64,000 bases of DNA, from assembly GCF_012726205.1 (NCBI RefSeq), contig NZ_JAASAE010000012.1:1-64000 (forward strand), in the 5' to 3' direction. Position numbers and translations under genes: made by a program. Shown here piece after piece: positions 16,057 to 24,309 of the stretch; positions within the stretch are counted from its first letter, which is position 1; the number at the start of each line of letters is the position of its first letter. The DNA is from Rhodococcus sp. HNM0569. GTDB taxonomy: Bacteria > Actinomycetota > Actinomycetes > Mycobacteriales > Mycobacteriaceae. The notes under the pieces are model-generated. The model was not told where the DNA came from and ran no database searches. It saw only the letters and a program-made list of their open reading frames with translations.

Positions 16057-16800
16057 TCACAGGACCTGCGACAGGAACTGTTGCAGGCGTTCGGTCTCCG
16101 GCTTCTCGAACAGCTGCTCCGGCTTGCCGGTCTCCACGACCGCGCCGTGGTCCATGAAGAGCACCGTGTCCGACACCTGACGTGCGAAGCCCATCTCGTG
16201 CGTCACCACGACCATCGTCATGCCGCCACCGGCGAGATCGGCCATGACCGCGAGGATGCCCTTGACCAGCTCCGGGTCGAGCGCCGAGGTCGCCTCGTCG
16301 AAGAACATGACCTGCGGCTTCATCGCGAGCGCCCGCGCGATCGCGACACGCTGCTGTTGACCGCCCGACAGATTGCCGGGACGCGAATCGGCCTTCGCGG
16401 TGAGCCCGACGAGCTCGAGCTGCTCCAGCGCGAGTGCGCGCGCCTCGTCCTTCGACATGCCCTTGAGCTTGCGCGGTGCGAGCGCGACGTTGTCGGCGAC
16501 CGTCTTGTGCGGGAACAGGTTGAAGTGCTGGAACACCATGCCGATGCGTTGACGCAATCGGTCGGGATCGTCCTTCGACACCGACTTGCCGTCGAGCAGG
16601 ATGTCGCCCTGGTCGGGTTCGTGCAGGCGGTTGAGGACGCGCAGCAGCGTCGACTTGCCGGAGCCGGACGGCCCGATGACGGTGACGGCGTGGCCGGCGT
16701 CGACGTGGATGTCGACGCCGCGCAGCACCTTGTTCGCGCCGAACGCGAGGTGCAGGTCCTTGCCGGTGAGCGAGACGGATTCGGTGGCTGCGACGGTCAT
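16057..16800 (-). CDS. Polar amino-acid ABC transporter ATPase (GlnQ-like)
   Basis: A 247-residue ATPase with Walker [11 protein letters not shown]-loop [10 protein letters not shown], signature [15 protein letters not shown], Walker [15 protein letters not shown] and H-loop [10 protein letters not shown]. The FQHFNLFPH and THEMGFAR signatures place it in the polar amino-acid uptake group. It starts 4 bp after the fused binding protein/permease gene (16805-18652), with which it forms a two-gene importer. Confidence 0.9.
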   Translation of the reverse strand: MTVAATESVSLTGKDLHLAFGANKVLRGVDIHVDAGHAVTVIGPSGSGKSTLLRVLNRLHEPDQGDILLDGKSVSKDDPDRLRQRIGMVFQHFNLFPHKTVADNVALAPRKLKGMSKDEARALALEQLELVGLTAKADSRPGNLSGGQQQRVAIARALAMKPQVMFFDEATSALDPELVKGILAVMADLAGGGMTMVVVTHEMGFARQVSDTVLFMDHGAVVETGKPEQLFEKPETERLQQFLSQVL

Positions 16801-16804
16801 CGCG

Positions 16805-18652
16805 TCAGCCCCTTTCCACGACGATCGACTGTTCGACCGGATCGAGCGCGCCGGAGCGGTCCTCGCGGCCGGTGCGCAGCCGGTTGTCGATGTAGTTGAC
16901 GAGGTGCGTCAGCGGGATCGTGAGTACCAGGTAGAACAGGCCGGCGGCGACGAGCGGCGACAGATTGCCGGTCTGCGCGTTGAGGTCGCGGCCGACCGCG
17001 AACAGTTCGCGCTGGCTCACGAGCAGGCCGAGGAAGTAGATCAGCGACGAGTCCTTGATGAGCGAGATGAACTGGTTCATCAGCGCAGGAAGCACGCGCC
17101 GCACGCCCTGCGGGATGACGACGAGCGACATCGAGCGCCGGTAGCTGAACCCGAGGGCGCGGGAGGCTTCGAGCTGGCCCGGTTCGACGCTCTGGATGCC
17201 GGAGCGGAAGATCTCGCCGATGTAGGCGGACGCGAGCAGCGCGAGCGCCGCCGCGCCGAGCCAGTACGGGTTGTTGCCGGTGATGCCCTTCACGACGGGG
17301 CCGACGCCGAGGCCGACGATGAGGATGATGACGACCGCGGGCAGTCCGCGGAAGATGTCGGTGTAGATGCGTGCGGGCCAGCGCAGCCAACGGGTGCGCG
17401 AGATGCCCGCGACCGCGAGCAGCATGCCGATGATCGTGCCCGCGATGCCCGACGTGAGCGCGAGGATCAGCGTGTTGGGCAGGCCCGTCTTCAACAGGTC
17501 GGGGAACGCCCGCTTGTAGAGCTCCCAGTCGAAGAAGGTGTCGCCGAGTTGCTGCAGTGTCGATTTGGGTGCGGCCGCCGTGGTCGGCTGTCCTTGGTCG
17601 TTCGCGGCATTCTCGGCCGCGATCGCCGCGAAATCGGGTAGCTCGGGCGCGGGTGCCGCCTTGCTGCCGGGCTTCCAGCCCTCGGGAAGCTCACGCGGCA
17701 CCCAGTCCGAGTACAGCTGGGCCCACGTGCCGTCCGCGATCACCGCGTCGAGCCCGGAGTTGAGCGCGTCGATGAGCGGCTGGTTCTCCTTCGCGACCGC
17801 CCACCCGACGTAGTTGTTGACGCTGAACGTGTTCTGCACGATCGACGTCGGATCCCCCGGTGCGATGGCACCTTCCGCCTGCTGCGACGGCGCCACCCAC
17901 GCGTCGATCTGTCCGGACTTCAGGTTCGCGTACGCGGTGGCGTAGTCGGGGAACTTGACGGCGTCGAGGTGCAGGGTGTTGACGACGTAGTCGTCCTGCA
18001 CGGTGCCCTGCACGACGCCGATCCGCGTCGACGCGTCGAGTTGGTCGAACGCCTGGATCGCGCTGCCGTCGGGCACCACCAGGGAGAAGTAGCCGAAGTC
18101 GTAGCCGTTGGTGAATCCGACGGTGTTCCGGCGTTCGTCGGTGGTGGTGATCGACGACGAGCCGACGTCGAAACGCTTGCCTGCCACCTGCGCGAGCAGA
18201 CCCGCGAACTCGGTGCCGACGAAATCGACACGCAATCCGAGCTTTTCGCCGATCGCGCGAAGTACCTCGTTGTCGTACCCGGTGAACTGGTTGTTCGAGT
18301 CGACGCAGATGCTCGGCGGGGCGTCGGACAGCGTGCCGACGGTGAGCACACCCGGCTCGACGAGGCCCAACCGGGACGTGTCGATCTGATCGAGCGGCGT
18401 CGTGTCGGGCGTCGTGTACCGGTCGGGTTCCGCCGCCGCGGCTCCCGAGTCGAAATTGGGTGGCGTCGCTTGCGCCGACGCGAGACCGGGTGGCGCACAC
18501 AGATCGGACACCGGCGCTTCGGCACCCTGGTCGGTGCCGGAATCGCTTCCGCACGACGCGAGGGTGAACGCGAGTAGCGCGGCGGCGACGAGCGCGACGA
18601 CAACGCGCAGGCGTGATCGGACCCGCGCGCGTGCCCGGGCTGGTGAAGACAT
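16805..18652 (-). CDS. Fused amino-acid binding lipoprotein and ABC permease
   Basis: A 615-residue fusion. Residues 1-34 are a lipoprotein-type signal (LLAFTLASC). Residues about 95-330 form a family 3 periplasmic binding domain ([50 protein letters not shown]). After a linker rich in Pro and Ala, residues about 385-600 form a HisM/GlnP-type permease with the coupling segment [30 protein letters not shown]. Natural fusion tethers the receptor to the pore. With the adjacent ATPase it should import a polar amino acid such as glutamine or glutamate; the specificity is not determinable here. Confidence 0.88.
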   Translation of the reverse strand: MSSPARARARVRSRLRVVVALVAAALLAFTLASCGSDSGTDQGAEAPVSDLCAPPGLASAQATPPNFDSGAAAAEPDRYTTPDTTPLDQIDTSRLGLVEPGVLTVGTLSDAPPSICVDSNNQFTGYDNEVLRAIGEKLGLRVDFVGTEFAGLLAQVAGKRFDVGSSSITTTDERRNTVGFTNGYDFGYFSLVVPDGSAIQAFDQLDASTRIGVVQGTVQDDYVVNTLHLDAVKFPDYATAYANLKSGQIDAWVAPSQQAEGAIAPGDPTSIVQNTFSVNNYVGWAVAKENQPLIDALNSGLDAVIADGTWAQLYSDWVPRELPEGWKPGSKAAPAPELPDFAAIAAENAANDQGQPTTAAAPKSTLQQLGDTFFDWELYKRAFPDLLKTGLPNTLILALTSGIAGTIIGMLLAVAGISRTRWLRWPARIYTDIFRGLPAVVIILIVGLGVGPVVKGITGNNPYWLGAAALALLASAYIGEIFRSGIQSVEPGQLEASRALGFSYRRSMSLVVIPQGVRRVLPALMNQFISLIKDSSLIYFLGLLVSQRELFAVGRDLNAQTGNLSPLVAAGLFYLVLTIPLTHLVNYIDNRLRTGREDRSGALDPVEQSIVVERG

Positions 18653-18791
18653 GGAGAAAAGCGTATCGCGCGCCCTGGCTCCTCCTGGCGATAAGGATCA
18701 GCCCGATCGCGCGGTGCGAATCTTGCGTGAGCTACCTCTCGCGAATATTGTTTGTCATACAACAAACTGTGCTGCGAACGAGGGAGACGTC

Positions 18792-19418
18792 GTGGGTGTA
18801 CGCGGGAGTCGCGAAGGCGGGCGGCAGACGCGCCGCGCGTTGCTCGACGCGGCCACCGGGCTCTTCCTCGCCCAGGGCGTCGGCGTGTCCGTCGCGCAGA
18901 TCGCCGCGGCCGCGGACGCGTACCCGAACCAGGTCACGTACTACTTCGGGTCCAAGGAGAGCCTGTTCGTCGAGGCCGCGTGCGCGGCCGTCCTACGCGC
19001 AGGCCAGGCGGCCGAGGATGCCGCGGCGCATGCCGACACCGTCCGCGACTACACCGAGCAACTCGTCGGCTCGCTGCTCGGGCCGGCCGCGCCGAGCGTC
19101 GAACTGTTCACGTCGGCGATGCTCCTCGCGGGCCGCAAGCCCGAGTTGCGGCAGCGCATCACCGACACTCTCCGCACGCTGCACGTGCGCGGCGAGGCGG
19201 CGCTGCTGCGCACCCTCGTGCGCACCGGCTGGAAGTTGCGTACCGACATCGACGTCGAGGCGAAGGCATTCTGGTCGGCGATCTTCGGCCTCGTGATCCA
19301 GAAGGCCGCCACCGGCGAGAGTTTCGGCTACTCGCTCGAAGAGGCCGTCGCCGTCATCTTCGCGGGCCTGCAGATTCCCGACACCGTGCTCGACACCGCG
19401 CTCGGGTCCGCCTCCTGA
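18792..19418 (+). CDS. TetR-family regulator
   Basis: A 208-residue TetR protein. The HTH region is ALLDAATGLFLAQGVGVSVAQIAAAADAYPNQVTYYFGSKE. The GTG at 18792 has AGGGAG upstream (18781-18786). The frame stays open far upstream but the extension is not protein-like. The AidB-like acyl-CoA dehydrogenase starts 38 bp after its stop, so both form a small operon. An AT-rich stretch (18745-18775), unusual here, with TTTGT and ACAAC half-sites separated by about 3 nt, probably holds the promoter and operator. Confidence 0.82.
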   Translation: MGVRGSREGGRQTRRALLDAATGLFLAQGVGVSVAQIAAAADAYPNQVTYYFGSKESLFVEAACAAVLRAGQAAEDAAAHADTVRDYTEQLVGSLLGPAAPSVELFTSAMLLAGRKPELRQRITDTLRTLHVRGEAALLRTLVRTGWKLRTDIDVEAKAFWSAIFGLVIQKAATGESFGYSLEEAVAVIFAGLQIPDTVLDTALGSAS

Positions 19419-19456
19419 ACCCGCCCCAGCTCTCCGCAGACACCGAAAGGCACGAC

Positions 19457-21151
19457 ATGACCGACACCTTCAGCAGCCGGCGGGTCACCCACCCGCAGCC
19501 CCACGCGACACACACGGTGCTCAACCAGTCGACACCGCGCGTCGACGTCGACGAGTACGGCGAGGACATCGTCCTGCGCGAAGCGGTCCAGCGCCACGAC
19601 GGGGCGTGGGGCGAGGCCGAACTGCACGAGATCGGCACCCTCGTCGGCAGCGCGCAGTTCCAGCACGACGCGCAGCTCGCCAACACGCACACCCCCGAGC
19701 TGCACACCTTCGACCAGTGGGGGCACCGCGTCGACGAGGTCGAATACCACCCGTCGTACCACCGGATCATCGCGGCGGCCGTCGCGCACGGTGCGCACAC
19801 CCGCTCGTGGGCGGATCCGCAGCCCGGCTCGAACGTCGTGCGTGCCGCGGCATTCATGAAGTTCGGGCAGATCGAGGCGGGGCACGCATGCCCGGTGTCG
19901 ATGACGCACGCCGTCGTCCCATCGCTCGAGCTGCAGCCCGACGTCGCCGCCGACTGGGTGCCGCGGGCGCTCTCGCGTGCGTACGACCCGGCGCTCGGCG
20001 CGGGCGACAAGCAGTCCGCGATCTTCGGGATGTCGATGACCGAGAAGCAGGGCGGCTCGGACGTGCGCGCGAACACCACCGTCGCGCGGCCTGCGGGCAG
20101 GGGCGGTCCGGGCCAGGACTACCTGCTCACCGGGCACAAGTGGTTCTGCTCGGCCCCGATGTCCGACGCCTTCCTCGTGCTCGCGCAAGCCGAGGGCGCG
20201 GGCGGCGAGGGCCTGTCGTGTTTCCTGCTGCCCCGCGTGCTGCCCGACGGCACCCGCAATGTGTTCCGCATCCAGCGGCTCAAGGACAAGCTCGGCAACA
20301 AGTCGAACGCGTCGAGCGAGATCGAGCTCGACGGCACCGTCGCCACGATGGTCGGTGAGCCCGGCCGCGGCGTGCGCACGATCATCGAGATGGTCGCGCG
20401 CACGCGGCTCGACTGCATCCTCGGCAGCGCCGCCGGTATGCGGCAGTCCGTCGCGGAGGCCGCATGGCACGCACGGCACCGCTCCGCGTTCGGCGGTGTG
20501 CTCGTCGAACAGCCCGCGATGACGGCGGTGCTCGCCGATCTCGCGCTCGAATCCGAGGCCGCGACGGTCACCGCGATCCGGCTCGCCCGCGCGCACGACG
20601 AGGATGCGTCGGACCAGGAGAAGGCGTTCCGCCGGCTCGCGACCGCCGTCGCGAAGTACTGGATCTGCAAGCGCGGGCCGCACCACGCGTACGAGTCACT
20701 CGAGTGCCTCGGCGGCAACGGCTACACCGAGGACTTCCCGCTCGCGCGGCGGTATCGCGAACAGCCCGTCATGGCCGTGTGGGAAGGCTCGGGCAATGTG
20801 ATCGCGCTCGACGTGCTGCGCGCGATGACCCGTGAACCCGAGTGCGTCGCGGCGTTCGATGCCGAGCTGTCGCTCGCGCGGGGTGCGCACTCGGTGCTCG
20901 ACGCGCACCACGACCGCGTGCGTCGTCAGCTCGGCGAGCTCGCGACGTGCTCGCCGGTCGACGCGCAGCGCCGTGCTCGGGTCGTCGTCGAGTCGATGGC
21001 ACTCGCGCTCGAAGCATCACTGCTCGTGCGCTTTTCGCCCGCCGCGGTGTCCGATGCGTTCGTCGCGGCACGGCTCGGCGACGACCGAGCGTTCGAGTAC
21101 GGCGCACTGCCCACCGGACTCGACCTGGACGCGATCGTCACCCGCGCCTGA
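19457..21151 (+). CDS. AidB-like acyl-CoA dehydrogenase family protein
   Basis: A 564-residue protein of the AidB branch, longer than ordinary acyl-CoA dehydrogenases because of an extra C-terminal helical domain. Seen are MSMTEKQGGSDVRANTTVA, the FCSAPMSDAFLVLAQ strand, IQRLKDKLGNKSNASSEIEL, ARTRLDCILGSAAGMRQ, CLGGNGYTEDFPLARRYRE and VWEGSGNVIALDVLRA, which retains a Glu at the classical base position. AidB in E. coli belongs to the adaptive response to alkylation. Here the TetR neighbour rather than Ada suggests different control. The ATG at 19457 follows GAAAGG. Confidence 0.85.
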   Translation: MTDTFSSRRVTHPQPHATHTVLNQSTPRVDVDEYGEDIVLREAVQRHDGAWGEAELHEIGTLVGSAQFQHDAQLANTHTPELHTFDQWGHRVDEVEYHPSYHRIIAAAVAHGAHTRSWADPQPGSNVVRAAAFMKFGQIEAGHACPVSMTHAVVPSLELQPDVAADWVPRALSRAYDPALGAGDKQSAIFGMSMTEKQGGSDVRANTTVARPAGRGGPGQDYLLTGHKWFCSAPMSDAFLVLAQAEGAGGEGLSCFLLPRVLPDGTRNVFRIQRLKDKLGNKSNASSEIELDGTVATMVGEPGRGVRTIIEMVARTRLDCILGSAAGMRQSVAEAAWHARHRSAFGGVLVEQPAMTAVLADLALESEAATVTAIRLARAHDEDASDQEKAFRRLATAVAKYWICKRGPHHAYESLECLGGNGYTEDFPLARRYREQPVMAVWEGSGNVIALDVLRAMTREPECVAAFDAELSLARGAHSVLDAHHDRVRRQLGELATCSPVDAQRRARVVVESMALALEASLLVRFSPAAVSDAFVAARLGDDRAFEYGALPTGLDLDAIVTRA

Positions 21152-21197
21152 CCCGTGAGCACTTGACGAGTCCAGGTACGCCTTTTTCACTCACGGG
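21152..21197. repeat. Dispersed palindromic intergenic repeat, copy A
   Basis: A 46-nt element beginning CCCGTGAGCACTTG and ending CTTTTTCACTCACGGG. Its ends are an 8-bp perfect inverted repeat (CCCGTGAG/CTCACGGG). It starts directly after the stop codon of the AidB-like gene and lies between convergent genes. A closely similar copy occurs at 58067-58111, also between convergent genes. The internal T-run could help termination. It is probably a dispersed repeat or shared terminator element. Confidence 0.8.
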
Positions 21198-21202
21198 ACG
21201 GT

Positions 21203-21997
21203 TCAGCTCAGGCCGGACAGCGGCGGTGGCGTGAACTCGTCCCGCCATTCGATCGCCTCACGCAACTGGGTGAGGTCGTAGTCGGGGCCGCCGGTGCCGA
21301 CGGTGAACAGTGACACTCCCTGGTCGACCAGGGCCTGCGCACCGTCGACACCCGGCCACGACGTCGAATGCACGATGGCGGCGGGATCGCGGCCGACGTC
21401 GGCGCAGCGGTCCGCGAGGATGCCCGCCTTGCGTTCGTGTTCGCCGAGATCGCTGAAGCTGTGCCAGATGTCGCCGTGACGCGCGACGAGCGGCAGCGTC
21501 TTCTTCTCCCCGCCGCCGCCGATCAGGATCGGAATGTGCCTCGTCGGTGCGGGATTGAGCTTGTCGAAGCGGCTCGTGATGCGCGGCAGGTATTCGCCGA
21601 GCAGATCGAGCCGCGAACCCTTCGTGCCGAAGTCGTAGCCGTACTCGTCGTAGTCCTTCTCGAACCAGCCCGAGCCGATCCCCAGGATCAGCCGGCCGCC
21701 GCTCATGTGGTCGACGGTGCGCGCCATGTCGGCGAGCAGCTCGGGATTGCGGTAGCCGCCGCCCGTGACGAGCGCGCCGATCTCGACGTTCTCGGTCTGT
21801 TCGGCCCATGCGCCGAGCATGGTCCAGCATTCGAAGTGCGCGCCGTCGGGGTCGCCGTAGAGCGGATAGAAGTGGTCCCAGTTGAACACGATGTCGACGC
21901 CCAGATCCTCGGCGCGCAGGACCGCGTCGCGGATCAGGCCGTAGTCGGGCGCGTGCTGCGGCTGGAGTTGGACACCGATGCGGACGGGACGGCTCAT
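21203..21997 (-). CDS. LLM-class F420-dependent oxidoreductase
   Basis: A 264-residue TIM-barrel protein of the luciferase-like family. Features are VRIGVQLQPQHAPDYGLIRDA, FNWDHFYPLYGDPDGAHFECW, the GGYRNPELLADMARTVDHMSGGR segment and ILGIGSGWFEKDYDEYGYDFGT. The family in actinobacteria generally uses coenzyme F420 in redox reactions. The substrate is unknown. It stands alone, convergent with the AidB-like gene and followed on its own strand by no obvious partner. Confidence 0.82.
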   Translation of the reverse strand: MSRPVRIGVQLQPQHAPDYGLIRDAVLRAEDLGVDIVFNWDHFYPLYGDPDGAHFECWTMLGAWAEQTENVEIGALVTGGGYRNPELLADMARTVDHMSGGRLILGIGSGWFEKDYDEYGYDFGTKGSRLDLLGEYLPRITSRFDKLNPAPTRHIPILIGGGGEKKTLPLVARHGDIWHSFSDLGEHERKAGILADRCADVGRDPAAIVHSTSWPGVDGAQALVDQGVSLFTVGTGGPDYDLTQLREAIEWRDEFTPPPLSGLS

Positions 21998-22081
21998 TCG
22001 TTCTCCTCACAGGCAGGTCTGTCGGCCGTGCTGGCCTCCCCCATCCTGCGCGCGTCGCCGCCGGTGCGCCACCGACTCGGC

Positions 22082-22795
22082 TCACGCGCCCCCGGTGAGT
22101 GTCGCGAGGACGCGAGCGACGTACTGCTCGACGGCGTCCGTCGTGACGCCGAGCCCGGTGAGTGTTCCGTCTTCGTTTTCGTTCTCGAGCAGCGCGAGGA
22201 GCACGTGCTCGGTGCCGACGTAGTTGTGGCCGAGTCGTAGCGCGGTCCGGAAGGTCAACTCGAGCGCCTTGCGTGCGTCGGCGTCGAACGGGATCAGCGC
22301 GGGCGGCTCGCCGACGCGCGGCGGCAGTGCGACGAGAGCACGCTCGCGCACCGCGTCGAGCGTCGTACCGCCGTCGACGAGGGCCTTCGCGGCGAGCCCG
22401 TCGGGGTCGACGATCAGGCCGAGGATCAGGTGGTCGGGCGTGATGGTGTCGTTTCCTGCGGCACGCGCGGCATTCTGGGATTCGACGACGACATTGCGGG
22501 CACGGGGCGTGAAGCGTGAGAAATCTTGTGCTCCTTCGCTTCCCTTCGCGACGAACCGCTTCTGCGCGGCCTGCTTGCTCACGCCCATCGCCTGTCCGAT
22601 GTCGGTCCAGGACGCCCCGGAGCGACGGGCCTGGTCGACGAAATGGCCGATGAGGTGGTCTGCGACGTCGCCGAGGTGTTCCGCGGTGAGCACCGCATCG
22701 CTGACGCGCTCGAGTGCGTCGTCGTGGACGGATTGGATGGCTTCGATGAGGTCGCCGAGCCGGACTTTGCCGGTGGCGGGCACGGGATCGGTCAT
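22082..22795 (-). CDS. clpC2: ClpC2-like protein: HTH domain plus Clp N-terminal domain
   Basis: A 237-residue protein with no ATPase domain. Residues about 10-85 contain a DNA-binding helix-turn-helix (DQARRSGASWTDIGQAMGVSKQAAQKRF). Residues about 90-235 are a Clp N-domain of the kind that receives substrates on ClpC1 (FTPRARNVVVESQNAAR, ITPDHLILGL, LGHNYVGTEHVLLALL). This is the layout of mycobacterial ClpC2 (Rv2667), reported to bind ClpC1-targeting cyclic peptides and to repress its own gene. Two identical palindromes just upstream (22797-22844) fit such autoregulation. Confidence 0.85.
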   Translation of the reverse strand: MTDPVPATGKVRLGDLIEAIQSVHDDALERVSDAVLTAEHLGDVADHLIGHFVDQARRSGASWTDIGQAMGVSKQAAQKRFVAKGSEGAQDFSRFTPRARNVVVESQNAARAAGNDTITPDHLILGLIVDPDGLAAKALVDGGTTLDAVRERALVALPPRVGEPPALIPFDADARKALELTFRTALRLGHNYVGTEHVLLALLENENEDGTLTGLGVTTDAVEQYVARVLATLTGGA

Positions 22796-22796
22796 G

Positions 22797-22844
22797 CGTC
22801 AACTTTAGGTTGACGAATCCCGCTTCGTCAACCATCAGTTGACG
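22797..22844. promoter_or_regulatory. Double palindromic operator upstream of clpC2
   Basis: Two copies of CGTCAAC-N5-GTTGACG, at 22797-22815 (centre TTTAG) and 22826-22844 (centre CATCA), with start points 29 bp apart. Both arms are perfect in both copies. The first begins one base upstream of the clpC2 ATG, so a bound protein would block initiation or the promoter. The obvious candidate ligand is the HTH of ClpC2 itself. Confidence 0.75.
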
Positions 22845-22918
22845 ACACGTGTCACCCCCGTGCGTGAAACACGCGTGCGGGGACTCGCACAGTGCTCACG
22901 GCGGCGATGCCCCGGCGC

Positions 22919-23452
22919 TCACGGGGGTGATACCCCGCCCGCGTGGTACATCGCGCGCAACACGAAAGCGGCTTCGGGACCCACGATCTCGCCGACGAGC
23001 GCCAGGAATCGTGCCGTGAACTCGGGCCCGTGTGCGGAGGTGGTGTCGGGTTCGTCGCCGTCGGCGAGCGGATCGAGGTGGTGCGCGAGCTCGTGCAACA
23101 CGACGAGTTCGCGGAACGCCCACGCGGTGCCACCGCGATGCTCGGGCACGGCGATCGTGGCACAGTCGCCCTCGTAGTGGGCCGCGGCGGAGCCGGCCCG
23201 TGCACGCACCCGCACCGGGACGGCTGCGCGCGGCCACGTCGCGCGCACCCACCGCAGCGCGAGCACCTTGTCGACGTAGTCCTGCACCGAGTCGATCGAC
23301 GCGAACTTGCGCTCGATCGGAAGCGTCACGTGCGAGCCGAGCACCTCGACCGTGCGGAGGCCGCGTTCGTCGGCGCGGTCGAACATGGTGCGCACCAACT
23401 GTTCCGCGTCGTACACTGCCGAACGTCCGCTGTCGCGGGTACGCCGCGCCAT
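22919..23452 (-). CDS. Putative zinc metallopeptidase (TIGR04338-like)
   Basis: A 177-residue protein with a zincin motif, LVVLHELAHHLDP (HExxH), followed by HGPEFTARFLALV, which supplies a likely third ligand. Similar short actinobacterial proteins are annotated as putative metallohydrolases and commonly sit next to a DUF2786 gene. Here the ATG at 23452 overlaps the DUF2786 stop codon (ATGA), so the two are translationally coupled. No signal peptide is visible, so action is expected in the cytoplasm. The function is unknown. Confidence 0.75.
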   Translation of the reverse strand: MARRTRDSGRSAVYDAEQLVRTMFDRADERGLRTVEVLGSHVTLPIERKFASIDSVQDYVDKVLALRWVRATWPRAAVPVRVRARAGSAAAHYEGDCATIAVPEHRGGTAWAFRELVVLHELAHHLDPLADGDEPDTTSAHGPEFTARFLALVGEIVGPEAAFVLRAMYHAGGVSPP

Positions 23453-24267
23453 CACTTCTCCCGCAACTGCCTGCGCGCCCCCGGCAACTCGTCGGCCGGC
23501 CCGAGCCGCGCGGTGCGCGCCGCGCGATCGCCTGCCCGGCGCGCGTGCGACGAATGGCCCGCACTCGCCCGAGTGCCGCGCCAGCTGCCGCGCGCATCGG
23601 AGTGTTCGCGGTAGTAGTCGCGTAACTCGAGTTGCTTGTCGCGTAGTGCGAGCGCGGTCTCCTGTGACGTCTCGGGCGCGGCGGTGGCCTGCGCCTCGGT
23701 CTCGGCCTTCGCGTCGGCGAGCCGCGCGCCGATGCGCGCGGCGTAGGCCGTCTGGAATTCGAGCCGGGCCGTGACTCCCGCGACGGGGCGATGCTCGAGG
23801 CGCACGGTGCGTCGCCGCCGGTCGACGACGCGGCGCGGTGTGGTCTCGGAGCGGTACGCGCCGGACTTGACGTACGCGTCGGACGCCCGAACCATCTGGA
23901 TCAGCAGGCTCGAGTACAGCCGTTCGCACACGTCGAGGTCGGACGCGAACCCGTACGCGAAGATCGTGGTGGACGTCTGGGTGATGTCGCACTGCACGTC
24001 GTTGGCCGCCGCGATCGCGATGTAGAGATGCGCGTACGTGCGCAGTCCCTTCTTGCCGGCCTCGCCGATGTGCACGACGCGCTGTGTGGGCGTCTGCCGC
24101 CGCTCGCGGCCGCGCGTGTGCGACCGCGCGACCGCCAGGTCGATCGACGACGCCGTCGCGAGCCGCTGCGCCGCCGCCATGAACGCTTCGGCTTCGTGCT
24201 CGTTATCCGTCGACTCGGCCTGGCGCAACAGCCCGCCGATCCGCGTGAGCAGCTTGTCGGAATCCAC
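23452..24267 (-). CDS. DUF2786 protein
   Basis: A 271-residue protein. The first 50 residues (KLLTRIGGLLRQAESTDNEHEAEAFMAAAQRLA) form the DUF2786 domain. The middle is mixed alpha/beta. The C-terminal 60 residues are Arg/Ala-rich and probably disordered. It is the first gene of a two-gene unit with the metallopeptidase. Nothing in the sequence shows its activity. The GTG start at 24267 lies close to the left end of the TnpB element, so its promoter region may have been altered by that insertion. Confidence 0.7.
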   Translation of the reverse strand: MDSDKLLTRIGGLLRQAESTDNEHEAEAFMAAAQRLATASSIDLAVARSHTRGRERRQTPTQRVVHIGEAGKKGLRTYAHLYIAIAAANDVQCDITQTSTTIFAYGFASDLDVCERLYSSLLIQMVRASDAYVKSGAYRSETTPRRVVDRRRRTVRLEHRPVAGVTARLEFQTAYAARIGARLADAKAETEAQATAAPETSQETALALRDKQLELRDYYREHSDARGSWRGTRASAGHSSHARRAGDRAARTARLGPADELPGARRQLREK

Positions 24268-24309
24268 TCCCGCGAGGCTACGCCGGGGCTGTGACCGGAG
24301 AACGTAGCG

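Noticed and set aside
16057-18652. Fused binding protein-permease considered as a frameshift artefact of two genes
   Set aside because: The frame is continuous through a Pro/Ala-rich linker with no stop or start signal, and such fusions are known among actinobacterial amino-acid importers.
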